NCBI GenBank assembly: GCA_046075665.1
Contig: JBJTQN010000371.1
Coordinates: 1-64,000, forward strand
Direction: 5' to 3'
Source of the DNA: CAIRTT01 sp046075665
GTDB taxonomy: Bacteria; Armatimonadota; Armatimonadia; Armatimonadales; Armatimonadaceae
Length of the DNA: 64,000 nt
The position numbers were made by a program, and so were the translations under genes. The notes beneath the pieces are model-generated. The model saw only the letters and a list, made by a program, of their open reading frames with translations, had not been told where the DNA came from and did no database searches. Below are positions 18,060 to 25,791 of this stretch, piece after piece. Numbering within the stretch: position 1 is the stretch's first letter; the number at the start of each line of letters is the position of its first letter.

Positions 18060-18725
18060 TCAGGCTGATTTTTTGCCGCGATTTGGCGAGGTTCCGAGGT
18101 GTGTGGTCCGCTCGGCGATGTTGGTGCAGTGATCGCAGATGCGTTCGAGGAAGTGAGCTACTTGTAAGAGATAGGTTGCCTGCATTACGCTGCATGTATC
18201 CTGCTGGAGAATCTGGATCAGTGTTGCACGCATTTGAGCGTAGTACAAATCTGCTGTGTCATCCTGCTGAATTACCTGCGCTGCAAGCTCCGTGTCATGG
18301 GATAGATAAGCATCCACACTGTCATGAATCATCCCGTATGCCACTGTTGCATATCGCGGTACGTCAATCAGTGGCTTGTAAATGGCTTCATCCGCCATTC
18401 GTTGCCCAATCCGGGCGATGTCTACGGAGTAATCAGCAATTCGCTCGAGGTCACCGGCGATTTTAATAGTGTTATTGATGGCACGGATGTCTATTGACTT
18501 GTCGTTTTGTCGTCCCATCAACTTGACGCATGCTGCTTCTAGTGACCTCTCAAGCGAATCAACGATGGCATCACGGTCAAGAACATTCTGACAGGTGTCG
18601 GTCAGTTGAAGGGTAAGTCCTCGAACAGCCGCGCTAAGCATATCTTCAGCAGCAACGCTCATTTCAATAATCGTTGCGTTAATGGATATGAGCTCGACAT
18701 CACTCTGAGGCTTTTCCTTAGACAT
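18060..18725 (-). CDS. phoU: Phosphate signalling protein PhoU
   Basis: 221 residues with two PhoU repeats of helical bundle: MSVAAEDMLSAAVRGL and the DREALE-like RDAIVDSLERSLEAACVKLMG in the first, AGDLERIADYSVDIARIGQR after it, and HFLERICDHCTNIAERTTHLG in the second (metal-cluster E/D-x-x-x-D motifs). PhoU restrains phosphate uptake by Pst and regulates the PhoR/PhoB system. No pst, phoB or phoR gene is adjacent, which is unusual; the neighbour is an unrelated-looking ABC ATPase. The tail is basic (SPNRGKKSA). Confidence 0.92.
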   Translation of the reverse strand: MSKEKPQSDVELISINATIIEMSVAAEDMLSAAVRGLTLQLTDTCQNVLDRDAIVDSLERSLEAACVKLMGRQNDKSIDIRAINNTIKIAGDLERIADYSVDIARIGQRMADEAIYKPLIDVPRYATVAYGMIHDSVDAYLSHDTELAAQVIQQDDTADLYYAQMRATLIQILQQDTCSVMQATYLLQVAHFLERICDHCTNIAERTTHLGTSPNRGKKSA

Positions 18726-18783
18726 GTTGTACGCAGTGTAGCAAGTTGCATTGGCCAGTTGTTAAGGATTCCGCAGAGAATTG

Positions 18784-19350
18784 TTAAGAATCGACTATAG
18801 GCATCAGGTTCACCTGTTGGAATTTCCACGATTGCCGAATTTCTGGACGGTGGAGTGTCAAAACTATTGATTTTCCGTGAGCTATTTCTTCATCGATAAG
18901 CTTGGCCAGTTGTTTTGACCAATGGTCATCAAGAGGAGCATCCGGTTCATCCAGTACAATCACAGCCTTGTCAACTTGCATCACCTTTGTGATTGCCACA
19001 CGTTGCCACTGCCCCATGGATAGACTGGTAATTTCCCGATCGAGAAGGGAAGTTACACCCATTTTTGCTGTGTAGTCTTGGAGAATCTGATGTTGTTGAC
19101 CGACCATCAGGTATTCGCGCACTGTGTATGCAAAAGGTCTAGGGGGATTTTGAGGCAGATAGGCCGGCGTGGTTCCAGATTCATTTGTTACATCGCCACT
19201 GGATGGTTTCAAAATGCCACCAATGCAGTCCAGGAGCGTCGACTTGCCAGCTCCATTTGGTCCCGTTATCAATATTCCATCTGCGATGGGGACAGTAAAG
19301 GATATTGTCTCTAATCTCCCAATCATGTTGACTGATCGGACATGGAGCAC
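18784..19350 (-). CDS. ABC transporter ATP-binding protein
   Basis: 188 residues, short for an ABC ATPase. Start GTG 19350 overlaps the last base of the parB stop codon (TAGTG), so it is coupled to parB. Walker A GPNGAGKST, Q-loop PQNPPRPFAY, signature LSMGQWQRVA (LSGGQ variant), Walker B VIVLDEPDAPLD, and H-switch LTLHRP are all present. No permease gene is nearby, so it could be a solitary transporter subunit or an ABC-fold regulatory ATPase. The LSMGQ variant and small size resemble CcmA-type ATPases. Confidence 0.83.
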   Translation of the reverse strand: MLHVRSVNMIGRLETISFTVPIADGILITGPNGAGKSTLLDCIGGILKPSSGDVTNESGTTPAYLPQNPPRPFAYTVREYLMVGQQHQILQDYTAKMGVTSLLDREITSLSMGQWQRVAITKVMQVDKAVIVLDEPDAPLDDHWSKQLAKLIDEEIAHGKSIVLTLHRPEIRQSWKFQQVNLMPIVDS

Positions 19351-20282
19351 TATTGACCTTCTCCACCGGTGATTTTGTCAACGATTTGCGTCAGTTCCTC
19401 CTGTGAGCTGTAGGAGATTACGACTGTACCTTTTTCGAGATTACCCGTCAGGCGTGCACGCATTCCCAGTGCGTTGCGGAGAAGCTGTTCTACAGCCTGT
19501 ACTTCAGTTGACCCTCGTTTTGCGATGCGATCTGCCCGTCGGATTTCACCTCTGGTTTCTGTGGATGCCATTTCAGATTCCAGCTGGCGCACGGTCAACC
19601 TTCCGGCCTTCGCTTCCCTTAGGAGCTCCTGTTGTCGTTTCGGGAAGCTCTCGTCTAGACGCTGTTCCTTACTGCCAAGCAGTGCGCGGGCATGCCCTTC
19701 CGATATTTCGCCTGAATCCAAAGCCTGCTGAACGGGTGCCGGCAAAGCGAGTAGTCGAAGTGAGTTTGCGATGGCAGAACGGCTTTTGCCGATTTTCGTA
19801 CCAAGCGTATCCTGTGTCCACGTATACGTGTCCATCAGCTTCTGATAGGCGACCGCTGCTTCAAGTGGCTTCAAATCTTCCCGAAGCAAGTTTTCAATCA
19901 GTGCGACCGTAAGCGCATCTTCATCAGAGTAGGTTTTTACAACCACCGGAACACGAAGCATCCCGATGGAGCACGCTGCTCGGAAGCGTCGTTCCCCCGC
20001 AACGATTTCAAATGTCCCATTACCGAGCGGTCGGACTAGGATTGGCTGGACGATACCAGTTGACTTAATGGATGCCGCGAGCTCTGCGAGTGCATCCGAG
20101 TCAAAGTAGGTCCGCGGTTGGTTTGGATTTGGCTGAATTTGAGTGATGCTGAGCTCTCGCTGTGGCTCACTGCGTAAGAGACCATCAAGATCCGGGGCGT
20201 TTCCTCCACCAGGCAGTAGCGCGTCCAGACCGCGACCCAATCCCTTCTTCTGTGTCGATGATGGCATCCCGTCCTTCAGCAT
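19350..20282 (-). CDS. parB: Chromosome-partitioning protein ParB
   Basis: 310 residues. Start ATG 20282 has a strong AAGGAG site, and lies 98 bp inside parA. N-terminal nuclease/CTP-binding domain: ITQIQPNPNQPRTYFDSDALAELA, VQPILVRPLG, and the CTP-binding GERRFRAA. Central helix-turn-helix (GKSRSAIANSLRLLALP) for parS binding, and a C-terminal dimerisation region. With ParA it positions the chromosome origin. Three parS sites are in this window. The start MLKDGMPSS contains a second Met (20267) that could also be used. Confidence 0.96.
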   Translation of the reverse strand: MLKDGMPSSTQKKGLGRGLDALLPGGGNAPDLDGLLRSEPQRELSITQIQPNPNQPRTYFDSDALAELAASIKSTGIVQPILVRPLGNGTFEIVAGERRFRAACSIGMLRVPVVVKTYSDEDALTVALIENLLREDLKPLEAAVAYQKLMDTYTWTQDTLGTKIGKSRSAIANSLRLLALPAPVQQALDSGEISEGHARALLGSKEQRLDESFPKRQQELLREAKAGRLTVRQLESEMASTETRGEIRRADRIAKRGSTEVQAVEQLLRNALGMRARLTGNLEKGTVVISYSSQEELTQIVDKITGGEGQ

Positions 20283-21033
20283 GGGTCAACAACTCCTTAG
20301 CGATTTCTGTATATGCAACCGCTCCTTTGGAGCGGGGATCATAAATGGTGATTGGCTGTCCGTAGCTGGGCGCTTCAGACAGCTTGATATTTCTTGGTAC
20401 GACGGTATTTGAGACTTTGTCTCCAAAAAAACTACGAACTTCGCTCAGAATCTGGTTGGCGTGGTTTGTGCGGCCATCAAACATCGTTAAAACGACACGT
20501 GCAATGGACAAATCCTGATTGATTCCACTGCGAATGCGCTTCAGGATTTCCAGTAGCTGTGAGATTCCCTCCAGGGCGAAGTACTCACACTGCATCGGGA
20601 TAATCACTTCATCGGCAGCCGCAAGGACATTAATGGTTAGTAGACCAAGGGATGGCGGTGCATCGATAATGATGTAGTCATACCGGTGGCTCACACTGTC
20701 TAGAGCCTTCCGTAGAATGCGTTCACGGTCTGGGAGCTCGTAAAGCGATAGATCGGCGGATGCCAGATCAATGGTTGCAGGGATAAGATCGAGATTGCCA
20801 ATGGCCGTTGGGATAATGGCATCCAGTGCAGTCGCATCCCCTGTTAGGACTCGGTATGTGTCTGGTTCGCCGACACGCCTTACGACGCCCACCCCACTGG
20901 TGGCATTCCCTTGAGGGTCGGTGTCAACCAGAAGGACGCGACGATGAATGGCGAGGGCTGCAGCTAGGCTGATTGCTGTTGTGGTCTTGCCAACGCCACC
21001 CTTCTGATTGACCACTGCCCAATGTCTTGCCAT
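20185..21033 (-). CDS. parA: Chromosome-partitioning ATPase ParA (Soj)
   Basis: 282 residues. Deviant Walker A KGGVGKTT at residue 11, DTDPQGNAT, IDAPPSLGLLTINVLAAADE and IKLSEAPSYGQPI are ParA/MinD hallmarks. ATP-dependent dimer binds DNA nonspecifically and pulls the ParB-parS complex. The usual C-terminus is reached around residue 255 (AYTEIAKELLTHAEG); the frame continues for about 27 codons in Arg- and Trp-rich sequence (SRSGRATAWWRKRPGS) that overlaps the start of parB. A GAGGG ribosome site precedes the ATG. Confidence 0.95.
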   Translation of the reverse strand: MARHWAVVNQKGGVGKTTTAISLAAALAIHRRVLLVDTDPQGNATSGVGVVRRVGEPDTYRVLTGDATALDAIIPTAIGNLDLIPATIDLASADLSLYELPDRERILRKALDSVSHRYDYIIIDAPPSLGLLTINVLAAADEVIIPMQCEYFALEGISQLLEILKRIRSGINQDLSIARVVLTMFDGRTNHANQILSEVRSFFGDKVSNTVVPRNIKLSEAPSYGQPITIYDPRSKGAVAYTEIAKELLTHAEGRDAIIDTEEGIGSRSGRATAWWRKRPGS

Positions 21034-21090
21034 TTTTACCCTCTAACTAGGCATCAGTGTACCGTTGTGGTATGTCCACAGAGGCTTAAT

Positions 21091-21106
21091 TGTTTCACGT
21101 GAAACA
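21091..21106. promoter_or_regulatory. parS: parS site 2
   Basis: Perfect TGTTTCACGTGAAACA in the 155 bp gap upstream of parA. Flanking bases extend the palindrome to 22 bp (AAT before, ATT after). ParB bound here may autoregulate parAB as well as nucleate segregation. Confidence 0.95.
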
Positions 21107-21167
21107 ATTGGATTGTCATGAGATTACTAATGCGTGGAGTCCTCACGGAATGGCTTTAAGGAGAAAT

Positions 21168-21183
21168 TGTTTCACGTGAAACA
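21168..21183. promoter_or_regulatory. parS: parS site 3
   Basis: Second perfect TGTTTCACGTGAAACA upstream of parA, 77 bp from the previous one and with the same AAT/ATT extension. It lies six bases from the stop codon of the 21189-22715 gene. Confidence 0.95.
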
Positions 21184-21188
21184 ATTGG

Positions 21189-22715
21189 TCAGGTTATACC
21201 AACTGTTGAAGTGACAAGGGATTCTCCGGCTGTGATGTGCTCTGACTTTGGAAAAGTAATCCCTGTAGCCTGATGGATGTCTACCGCGGCATTTACCGAT
21301 GTCGATCGGCCATCCTTACCTAGGTGAAGGCAAAGTGCGGATGCTGTTGCTGTGTCTGTTCGCCATGTACGTAGTGAGCGCAATGAAATGGTTCCTGATG
21401 CAACTGATATCCGTACCCTACTTGCTTCGATGTCCTTTCGGGAAGTTATCTGACCGGCAAATCCGGATGTCAAAATCGGACTGCGTACTCCAAAAGGTGT
21501 GGATGGGTTCATGTCTATTGACAAGCAGCCCGATATCCCCAAGCTTGCTGGGGATGCGTAAAGCAGTGCAAGCCACTCACACGGTATTGGGAGCGATAGG
21601 GTGCGCTCCGTGGATGGCTGAACAAGAGAGGCTGCACCAGCCGCAAGGTCTACATCCCCGGATGATGCAAAGATAGCTGCTGCCATACCGGCATCCGCGG
21701 GTAGACGGCCAGATCTGACATCCTTTGTGAGTGCAGATGCCGTATGTTTATCAATAAGTGGGATTCGTGTTGCTGCAAATGCCAGGGCACGTGCAATGGG
21801 TGTGCTTCCAATCGGGCTCATCGCGAGCTGAGAGGCCACGACTTCGGAATTAAGCTTGGATGCAGGATGATTCGCGATAAGCCACTTCAGGACTAACCCC
21901 AATTCAGGTTGGAGCGTTGGGTGGCGGGAATCCAGTGTACTGATGAAGTCAGCGATTGCGGTTTCGACACCCGATGTCAACACTGTCCGGCATTGCTGTA
22001 TCGCGATGGCATTGGGGTCCGGTTGTGAAATTGGAAAACCAAGCAGAGCCTGAATCCAATCCGGACGGGTTGTCGAATACTGTAGCGCTGGGGCCATCGC
22101 TGTTGTTAGCCAAGTAGGGATATCACTGTCATTCAGACACTTGACGCAGGCTGATGCATGTGCAAATTGCCGGATTATGCGCTGCGTTGGTTTTGTGCGG
22201 GAAAACACAATGCGCTGCGCCACTGGCTGTGCTGGGATAACTGTCCATCCACCCGATGTTGGAAGTGTGCCGGTGGATGCATACAAACCGCGGGTTCTGA
22301 CGGCGATAGCTGCTTCCTTCGCACTGATCTCAATAGCCACTGCACTCGCCGCATCTCTGTCCGTGAACAATGCCGGAATGACTTGTATCAAGCGGTCGGG
22401 TGTTGATTTACTCAGTATGTGAATGCTGAGCCTCGGCCAGCACCACTTAACGAAAACTGGGAGCTGGCGCAGCGGTTTGATTGATTTGCCAACCTTGATG
22501 CCAAATTCGATTGAGTGGCCACCTTGGCGGATGACACCATCGGATGCAATTTTCCAGCCCTCACTGATATAAATATCGCGCCACGTCCCACCAAGCAGCG
22601 ATTCGAAAGTTGGATGCCCGGATGACTGGATGCTCCTTAGCCATTGCACTGGAAATGGGTCAGTTAGCCTAGTGGGTGGGGAAACTTGGAGCACTACGTT
22701 ACGCATACTGTACAT
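21189..22715 (-). CDS. Large hypothetical protein
   Basis: 508 residues (ATG 22715; a second Met at 22706). Not recognised. It has no signal peptide, membrane span or clear catalytic motif. The sequence is rich in Ala, Ser, Thr and Ile, with many short hydrophobic strands and HPTLQPELGLVLKWLIA helical stretches, and a CVKC pair. The terminal third reads like repeated beta-strands (VRISVASGTISLRSLRTW). Its position directly upstream of parAB, ending beside parS, may be coincidence. Confidence 0.6.
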   Translation of the reverse strand: MYSMRNVVLQVSPPTRLTDPFPVQWLRSIQSSGHPTFESLLGGTWRDIYISEGWKIASDGVIRQGGHSIEFGIKVGKSIKPLRQLPVFVKWCWPRLSIHILSKSTPDRLIQVIPALFTDRDAASAVAIEISAKEAAIAVRTRGLYASTGTLPTSGGWTVIPAQPVAQRIVFSRTKPTQRIIRQFAHASACVKCLNDSDIPTWLTTAMAPALQYSTTRPDWIQALLGFPISQPDPNAIAIQQCRTVLTSGVETAIADFISTLDSRHPTLQPELGLVLKWLIANHPASKLNSEVVASQLAMSPIGSTPIARALAFAATRIPLIDKHTASALTKDVRSGRLPADAGMAAAIFASSGDVDLAAGAASLVQPSTERTLSLPIPCEWLALLYASPASLGISGCLSIDMNPSTPFGVRSPILTSGFAGQITSRKDIEASRVRISVASGTISLRSLRTWRTDTATASALCLHLGKDGRSTSVNAAVDIHQATGITFPKSEHITAGESLVTSTVGIT

Positions 22716-22771
22716 ATACCGCAGCCCCGTGGCACGTAAAGATGGAAAAATGGTAACGTCATGGCATTATG

Positions 22772-22837
22772 ATGCGTAGCCGGATGGCCGATATCAGTAA
22801 ATGGAGCTGGCGTGGCCAGCACTTTCATCACGTCTAA
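22772..22837 (+). CDS. trpL: trp operon leader peptide
   Basis: A 21-codon frame, ATG 22772 to TAA 22835-22837, with Trp at codons 11 and 13 (SKWSWRG); a shorter start at 22784 would give 17 codons. Two Trp codons in such a short peptide, sitting in the 5' arm of a hairpin (22806-22810 with 22816-22820) and followed 41 bases later by an intrinsic terminator in front of trpE, is the classical ribosome-stalling attenuation layout. No strong ribosome site is seen, so expression is inferred. Confidence 0.7.
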   Translation: MRSRMADISKWSWRGQHFHHV

Positions 22838-22877
22838 ACGCCTCCGCTAACAGCACACCATCAGTTCACCAGTACAG

Positions 22878-22903
22878 GCAGGTCAGACGGACCTGCTTTT
22901 TTT
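22878..22903 (+). terminator. Attenuator terminator in front of trpE
   Basis: Perfect 7 bp stem GCAGGTC (22878-22884) with GACCTGC (22890-22896), five-base loop, then seven T. It lies between the trpL-like peptide and trpE, so it should stop transcription unless the ribosome stalls on the Trp codons. A competing antiterminator helix is expected from segment 22816-22850 pairing with the start of this stem, but I could not fix its exact pairing by eye. Confidence 0.85.
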
Positions 22904-22913
22904 GTGGCAAGCT

Positions 22914-24428
22914 ATGTATTCAACCGAAATCACACCTGATCGACAGACATTCCACCAGCTCGCAAAGGAAGGAAATGTCATCCCCATCACGCGCGAAGTG
23001 CTCGCCGATATGGAAACACCCGTATCCGTGTTCCGACGGTTTGTCGATCGGCCGAACGCATTTTTGCTCGAATCCGTCGCAGGGGGAGAGCGCCTCGCAC
23101 GCTACTCATTCCTTGGGTCAGACCCTAAATGCAACATCCGGGCACGGGGAAGCAAAATCACTTTCACTGAACGTGGAGTCGAAACTATCACGGAACTTAC
23201 AGATGACGAAGAGCCGATGCAGGCTATTCAGAAGATTCTTGGAGATGTTCGATTTGTTGATCGACCGGGATTGCCACGCTTCGTCGGAGGAGCCCTTGGA
23301 TATATCGGTTGGGATTGGATCAAACACCTGGAACCGATTCCATCGACCGCAATCGATGACACAGGAGTGGATGACATCCATATGCTCCTCGTCGACACCA
23401 TGGTCATCTTTGACCACGTGAAACATAGACTAATCTTTCTTACAAATGCACACTGCCCAGCTGGCGCCGATTTGGATGAAGTCTACGACAAAGCGTGTGA
23501 TGTGCTGAATAAGCTTGAAAGCGATGCGCTGGCACCACGCCCGGATGGACCAACGCGTCACGCCAAGAAGGTGGCGAATCCATCCCCCGATGGACATTGG
23601 GATATGAATCTCACACGGGATGACTACAACGAGATGATCTTACGGGCAAAGGAATACATAACAGCCGGTGACATCATCCAAGTCGTTCTTGCACAGCGCT
23701 TTACCAGAGCTCTCAACGCAGATCCACTGGATATTTATCGAACCCTCCGGGCGATTAATCCAAGCCCCTATATGTACTATCTCCAGTTCGATACCGGGAC
23801 AACGCTTGTAGGAGCATCCCCCGAAGTCCTCGTTACGGAAGATGACGGCAAAGTAACCATCCGGCCTATCGCTGGTACACGCCCACGCGGAATATCCCGT
23901 ACTGAAGATGACCAGCTTGCCACAGAGCTGCTCGCGGATGAAAAAGAACGGGCAGAACATATCATGCTCGTGGACCTCGCACGCAATGACATTGGACGGG
24001 TATGTACGTATGGAAGCGTGCGCGTGGATGAGCTGATGGTAATAGAACGCTACTCCCACGTGATGCATATTGTCAGCAATGTCGTCGGAGAACTTGCACC
24101 TGACCGCAATGCGTTTGATCTGTTAAGGGCAACCTTTCCCGCAGGTACCCTCTCTGGTGCGCCAAAGGTTCGGGCGATGCAGATCATTGATGAACTTGAG
24201 CCCTGTCGGCGAGGAACATACGGAGGCGCAATCGGCTATCTTTCCTATAAAGGCTCGTTTGATGCTTGTATTACGCTACGAACGGCGCTGATTCGGGATG
24301 GTCTTGTACACGTTCAGGCAGGTGGAGGAATCGTTGCCGACTCTGTCGCTGATACGGAGTACATGGAGACCGTCAACAAGAGCGGTGCCATTCGACGGGC
24401 TGTTGAACTGGCGGAAAAAGGGCTGTAA
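22914..24428 (+). CDS. trpE: Anthranilate synthase component I
   Basis: 504 residues from ATG 22914; the TTG at 22902 lies in the terminator T-run and is unlikely. It makes anthranilate from chorismate with TrpG. Signatures: the Trp-feedback motif LLES near residue 50 in NAFLLESVAGGER, LVGASPEVLV, IRPIAGTRPRG, EHIMLVDLARND, and the C-terminal TLSGAPKVRAMQIIDELEP and RRGTYGGAIGYL. Presence of LLES suggests feedback inhibition by tryptophan in addition to the attenuator. No clear Shine-Dalgarno is visible because the terminator hairpin ends only 11 bases before the start. Confidence 0.96.
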   Translation: MYSTEITPDRQTFHQLAKEGNVIPITREVLADMETPVSVFRRFVDRPNAFLLESVAGGERLARYSFLGSDPKCNIRARGSKITFTERGVETITELTDDEEPMQAIQKILGDVRFVDRPGLPRFVGGALGYIGWDWIKHLEPIPSTAIDDTGVDDIHMLLVDTMVIFDHVKHRLIFLTNAHCPAGADLDEVYDKACDVLNKLESDALAPRPDGPTRHAKKVANPSPDGHWDMNLTRDDYNEMILRAKEYITAGDIIQVVLAQRFTRALNADPLDIYRTLRAINPSPYMYYLQFDTGTTLVGASPEVLVTEDDGKVTIRPIAGTRPRGISRTEDDQLATELLADEKERAEHIMLVDLARNDIGRVCTYGSVRVDELMVIERYSHVMHIVSNVVGELAPDRNAFDLLRATFPAGTLSGAPKVRAMQIIDELEPCRRGTYGGAIGYLSYKGSFDACITLRTALIRDGLVHVQAGGGIVADSVADTEYMETVNKSGAIRRAVELAEKGL

Positions 24429-24436
24429 CGCAGGAA

Positions 24437-24802
24437 ATGAATAAACGACGGCGCATTCTCCCTGATCGACAACGCCCACAGCTGGACTCGAATGACCTTC
24501 AACGCTTAGGACAACTGATCTCAAGGCGAATGGTGATGACTTGCCCAGGGTGTAGTGACATTCTTAGGCCAACATGTGAGGGCGGTGAACTCCAAATCGG
24601 CTCAAGTCCGGATATGACGGGAGTAGATAGCAGCCAGCAAAGAAAGCCACGTTTGATTTTTCAGTGCAAGAGATGCTTTCGAATCGCAGGCTGGGTTCAA
24701 GGGGATGTTTGGGCTCAGGAATTTGACCTTGAGGATGACGAGTCCCGTTGGGATCACCTCGAACTGGATGATCACCCTAACGGAAACCGACAGGCGCCAT
24801 AG
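24437..24802 (+). CDS. Zinc-ribbon-like hypothetical protein
   Basis: 121 residues, 8 bp after trpE and 1 bp before the next gene, so part of the trp operon. A CPGC pair and a CKRC pair (about residues 36 and 78) could form one zinc site. The rest is charged and partly disordered (acidic tail FDLEDDESRWDHLELDD). No function known; co-transcription with trp genes is the only clue. Confidence 0.7.
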   Translation: MNKRRRILPDRQRPQLDSNDLQRLGQLISRRMVMTCPGCSDILRPTCEGGELQIGSSPDMTGVDSSQQRKPRLIFQCKRCFRIAGWVQGDVWAQEFDLEDDESRWDHLELDDHPNGNRQAP

Positions 24803-24803
24803 C

Positions 24804-25127
24804 ATGAATACACGAAAAATCGTAATCTTCCGCTCTCGAAAGACAGGTCTACAGCCGGATGCGTATAACATCACGGCATCGCAGATGTCACACCTTGTAA
24901 CATCCATTCCTGGCTACATCAGTCATAAAACCTTTCACCATCCGGATGGCGAATCTTTGACATTGGGTGAGTTCGAATCGTTGGATGCAATACATGAGTG
25001 GGGTAATCATCCTGACCATCAGGTTGCACAAGCGATAGGACAGCAGCACTGGTACGAAACCTACGAACTAACCATCTGTGATATTCACTCCCGGCGCACA
25101 TTCAACCGTGATGAGGCAATGCAATGA
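24804..25127 (+). CDS. ABM-superfamily (antibiotic biosynthesis monooxygenase fold) protein
   Basis: 107 residues from ATG 24804, directly after the previous stop codon; the longer open frame upstream is inside the previous gene. The core HLVTSIPGYISHKTFHHPDG, TLGEFESLDAIHEWGNHPDHQVAQ and YETYELTICDI has the ABM ferredoxin-like fold with the usual W-x-x-H-x-x-H segment. Relatives bind haem or act on quinone-like substrates. It overlaps trpG by 4 bp (ATGA), so it is translationally coupled. Confidence 0.78.
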   Translation: MNTRKIVIFRSRKTGLQPDAYNITASQMSHLVTSIPGYISHKTFHHPDGESLTLGEFESLDAIHEWGNHPDHQVAQAIGQQHWYETYELTICDIHSRRTFNRDEAMQ

Positions 25128-25696
25128 TCTTTGTTATCGACAATTATGACTCCTTCACGTACAACATCGTCCATTACCTTGGTGAACTTGGCGCTGACCT
25201 AGTCATCAAACGCAATGACCAGATCACGGTGGATGAAATCATCAATCTTGCGCCATCCCATCTCCTTGTTTCCCCTGGCCCGTGCTCGCCGACCGAGGCA
25301 GGGATATCCGTTGAGGCAATCACGCGCTGTGCCGGACTCTTTCCTATTCTCGGTGTCTGTCTTGGGCATCAGTCGATCGGACAGGCATTCGGAGGCAAAA
25401 TCATACGTGCTGGGCGCTTGATGCATGGAAAAACCAGCCAAATCCAGCACGTAGATTCCGGCGTTTTTCATGGGATGCCGAATCCCTTCACAGCAACACG
25501 CTACCATTCGCTCACTATCGAGCAAGCCAGTCTTCCACAGTGCCTTGAAGTAACTGCGACAGCCACGGATGATGGTGAAATCATGGGCGTTCGTCACCGT
25601 AGTTTGCCCATCGAAGGAGTACAGTTCCACCCTGAGAGCGTGCTTACCCAAGAAGGCATGCGGCTGTTAGGAAACTTCCTAAAGCAACGCTGCTAG
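25124..25696 (+). CDS. trpG: Anthranilate synthase component II (glutamine amidotransferase)
   Basis: 190 residues, class I glutamine amidotransferase. It supplies ammonia from glutamine to TrpE. Nucleophile Cys in GVCLGHQSIGQAFGG, His and Glu of the triad in VQFHPESVLT, and the oxyanion SPGPCSPTEAG loop are present. In many bacteria the same protein also serves PabB. It starts within the ATGA overlap with the ABM gene. Followed by a large hairpin. Confidence 0.96.
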   Translation: MIFVIDNYDSFTYNIVHYLGELGADLVIKRNDQITVDEIINLAPSHLLVSPGPCSPTEAGISVEAITRCAGLFPILGVCLGHQSIGQAFGGKIIRAGRLMHGKTSQIQHVDSGVFHGMPNPFTATRYHSLTIEQASLPQCLEVTATATDDGEIMGVRHRSLPIEGVQFHPESVLTQEGMRLLGNFLKQRC

Positions 25697-25740
25697 GATT
25701 CGAATCAATATCGGGTGGCTTGCATGTATTTTTTGTGGAC

Positions 25741-25780
25741 GTGGCTCCTCAGGGACAACATCACGTCCCTACGGAGCCAC
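25741..25780. terminator. Long hairpin between convergent trpG and trpC
   Basis: GTGGCTCC (25741-25748) pairs with GGAGCCAC (25773-25780), and inside it AGGGAC (25751-25756) pairs with GTCCCT (25765-25770). The strong bipartite hairpin lies just beyond both convergent stop codons and probably separates the two transcripts. The T-run after it is weak in both directions. Confidence 0.55.
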
Positions 25781-25791
25781 AACGCTTTGAA

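Noticed and set aside
22801..23421. Plus-strand 206-codon frame beginning ATGGAGCTGG
   Set aside because: Runs out of frame over the trpE start and lacks features; the trpL frame and trpE explain the region better.
25741..25780. Hairpin considered as a riboswitch or attenuator
   Set aside because: It lies between two convergent stop codons, not in front of a gene, so a terminator or transcript separator is the simpler reading.
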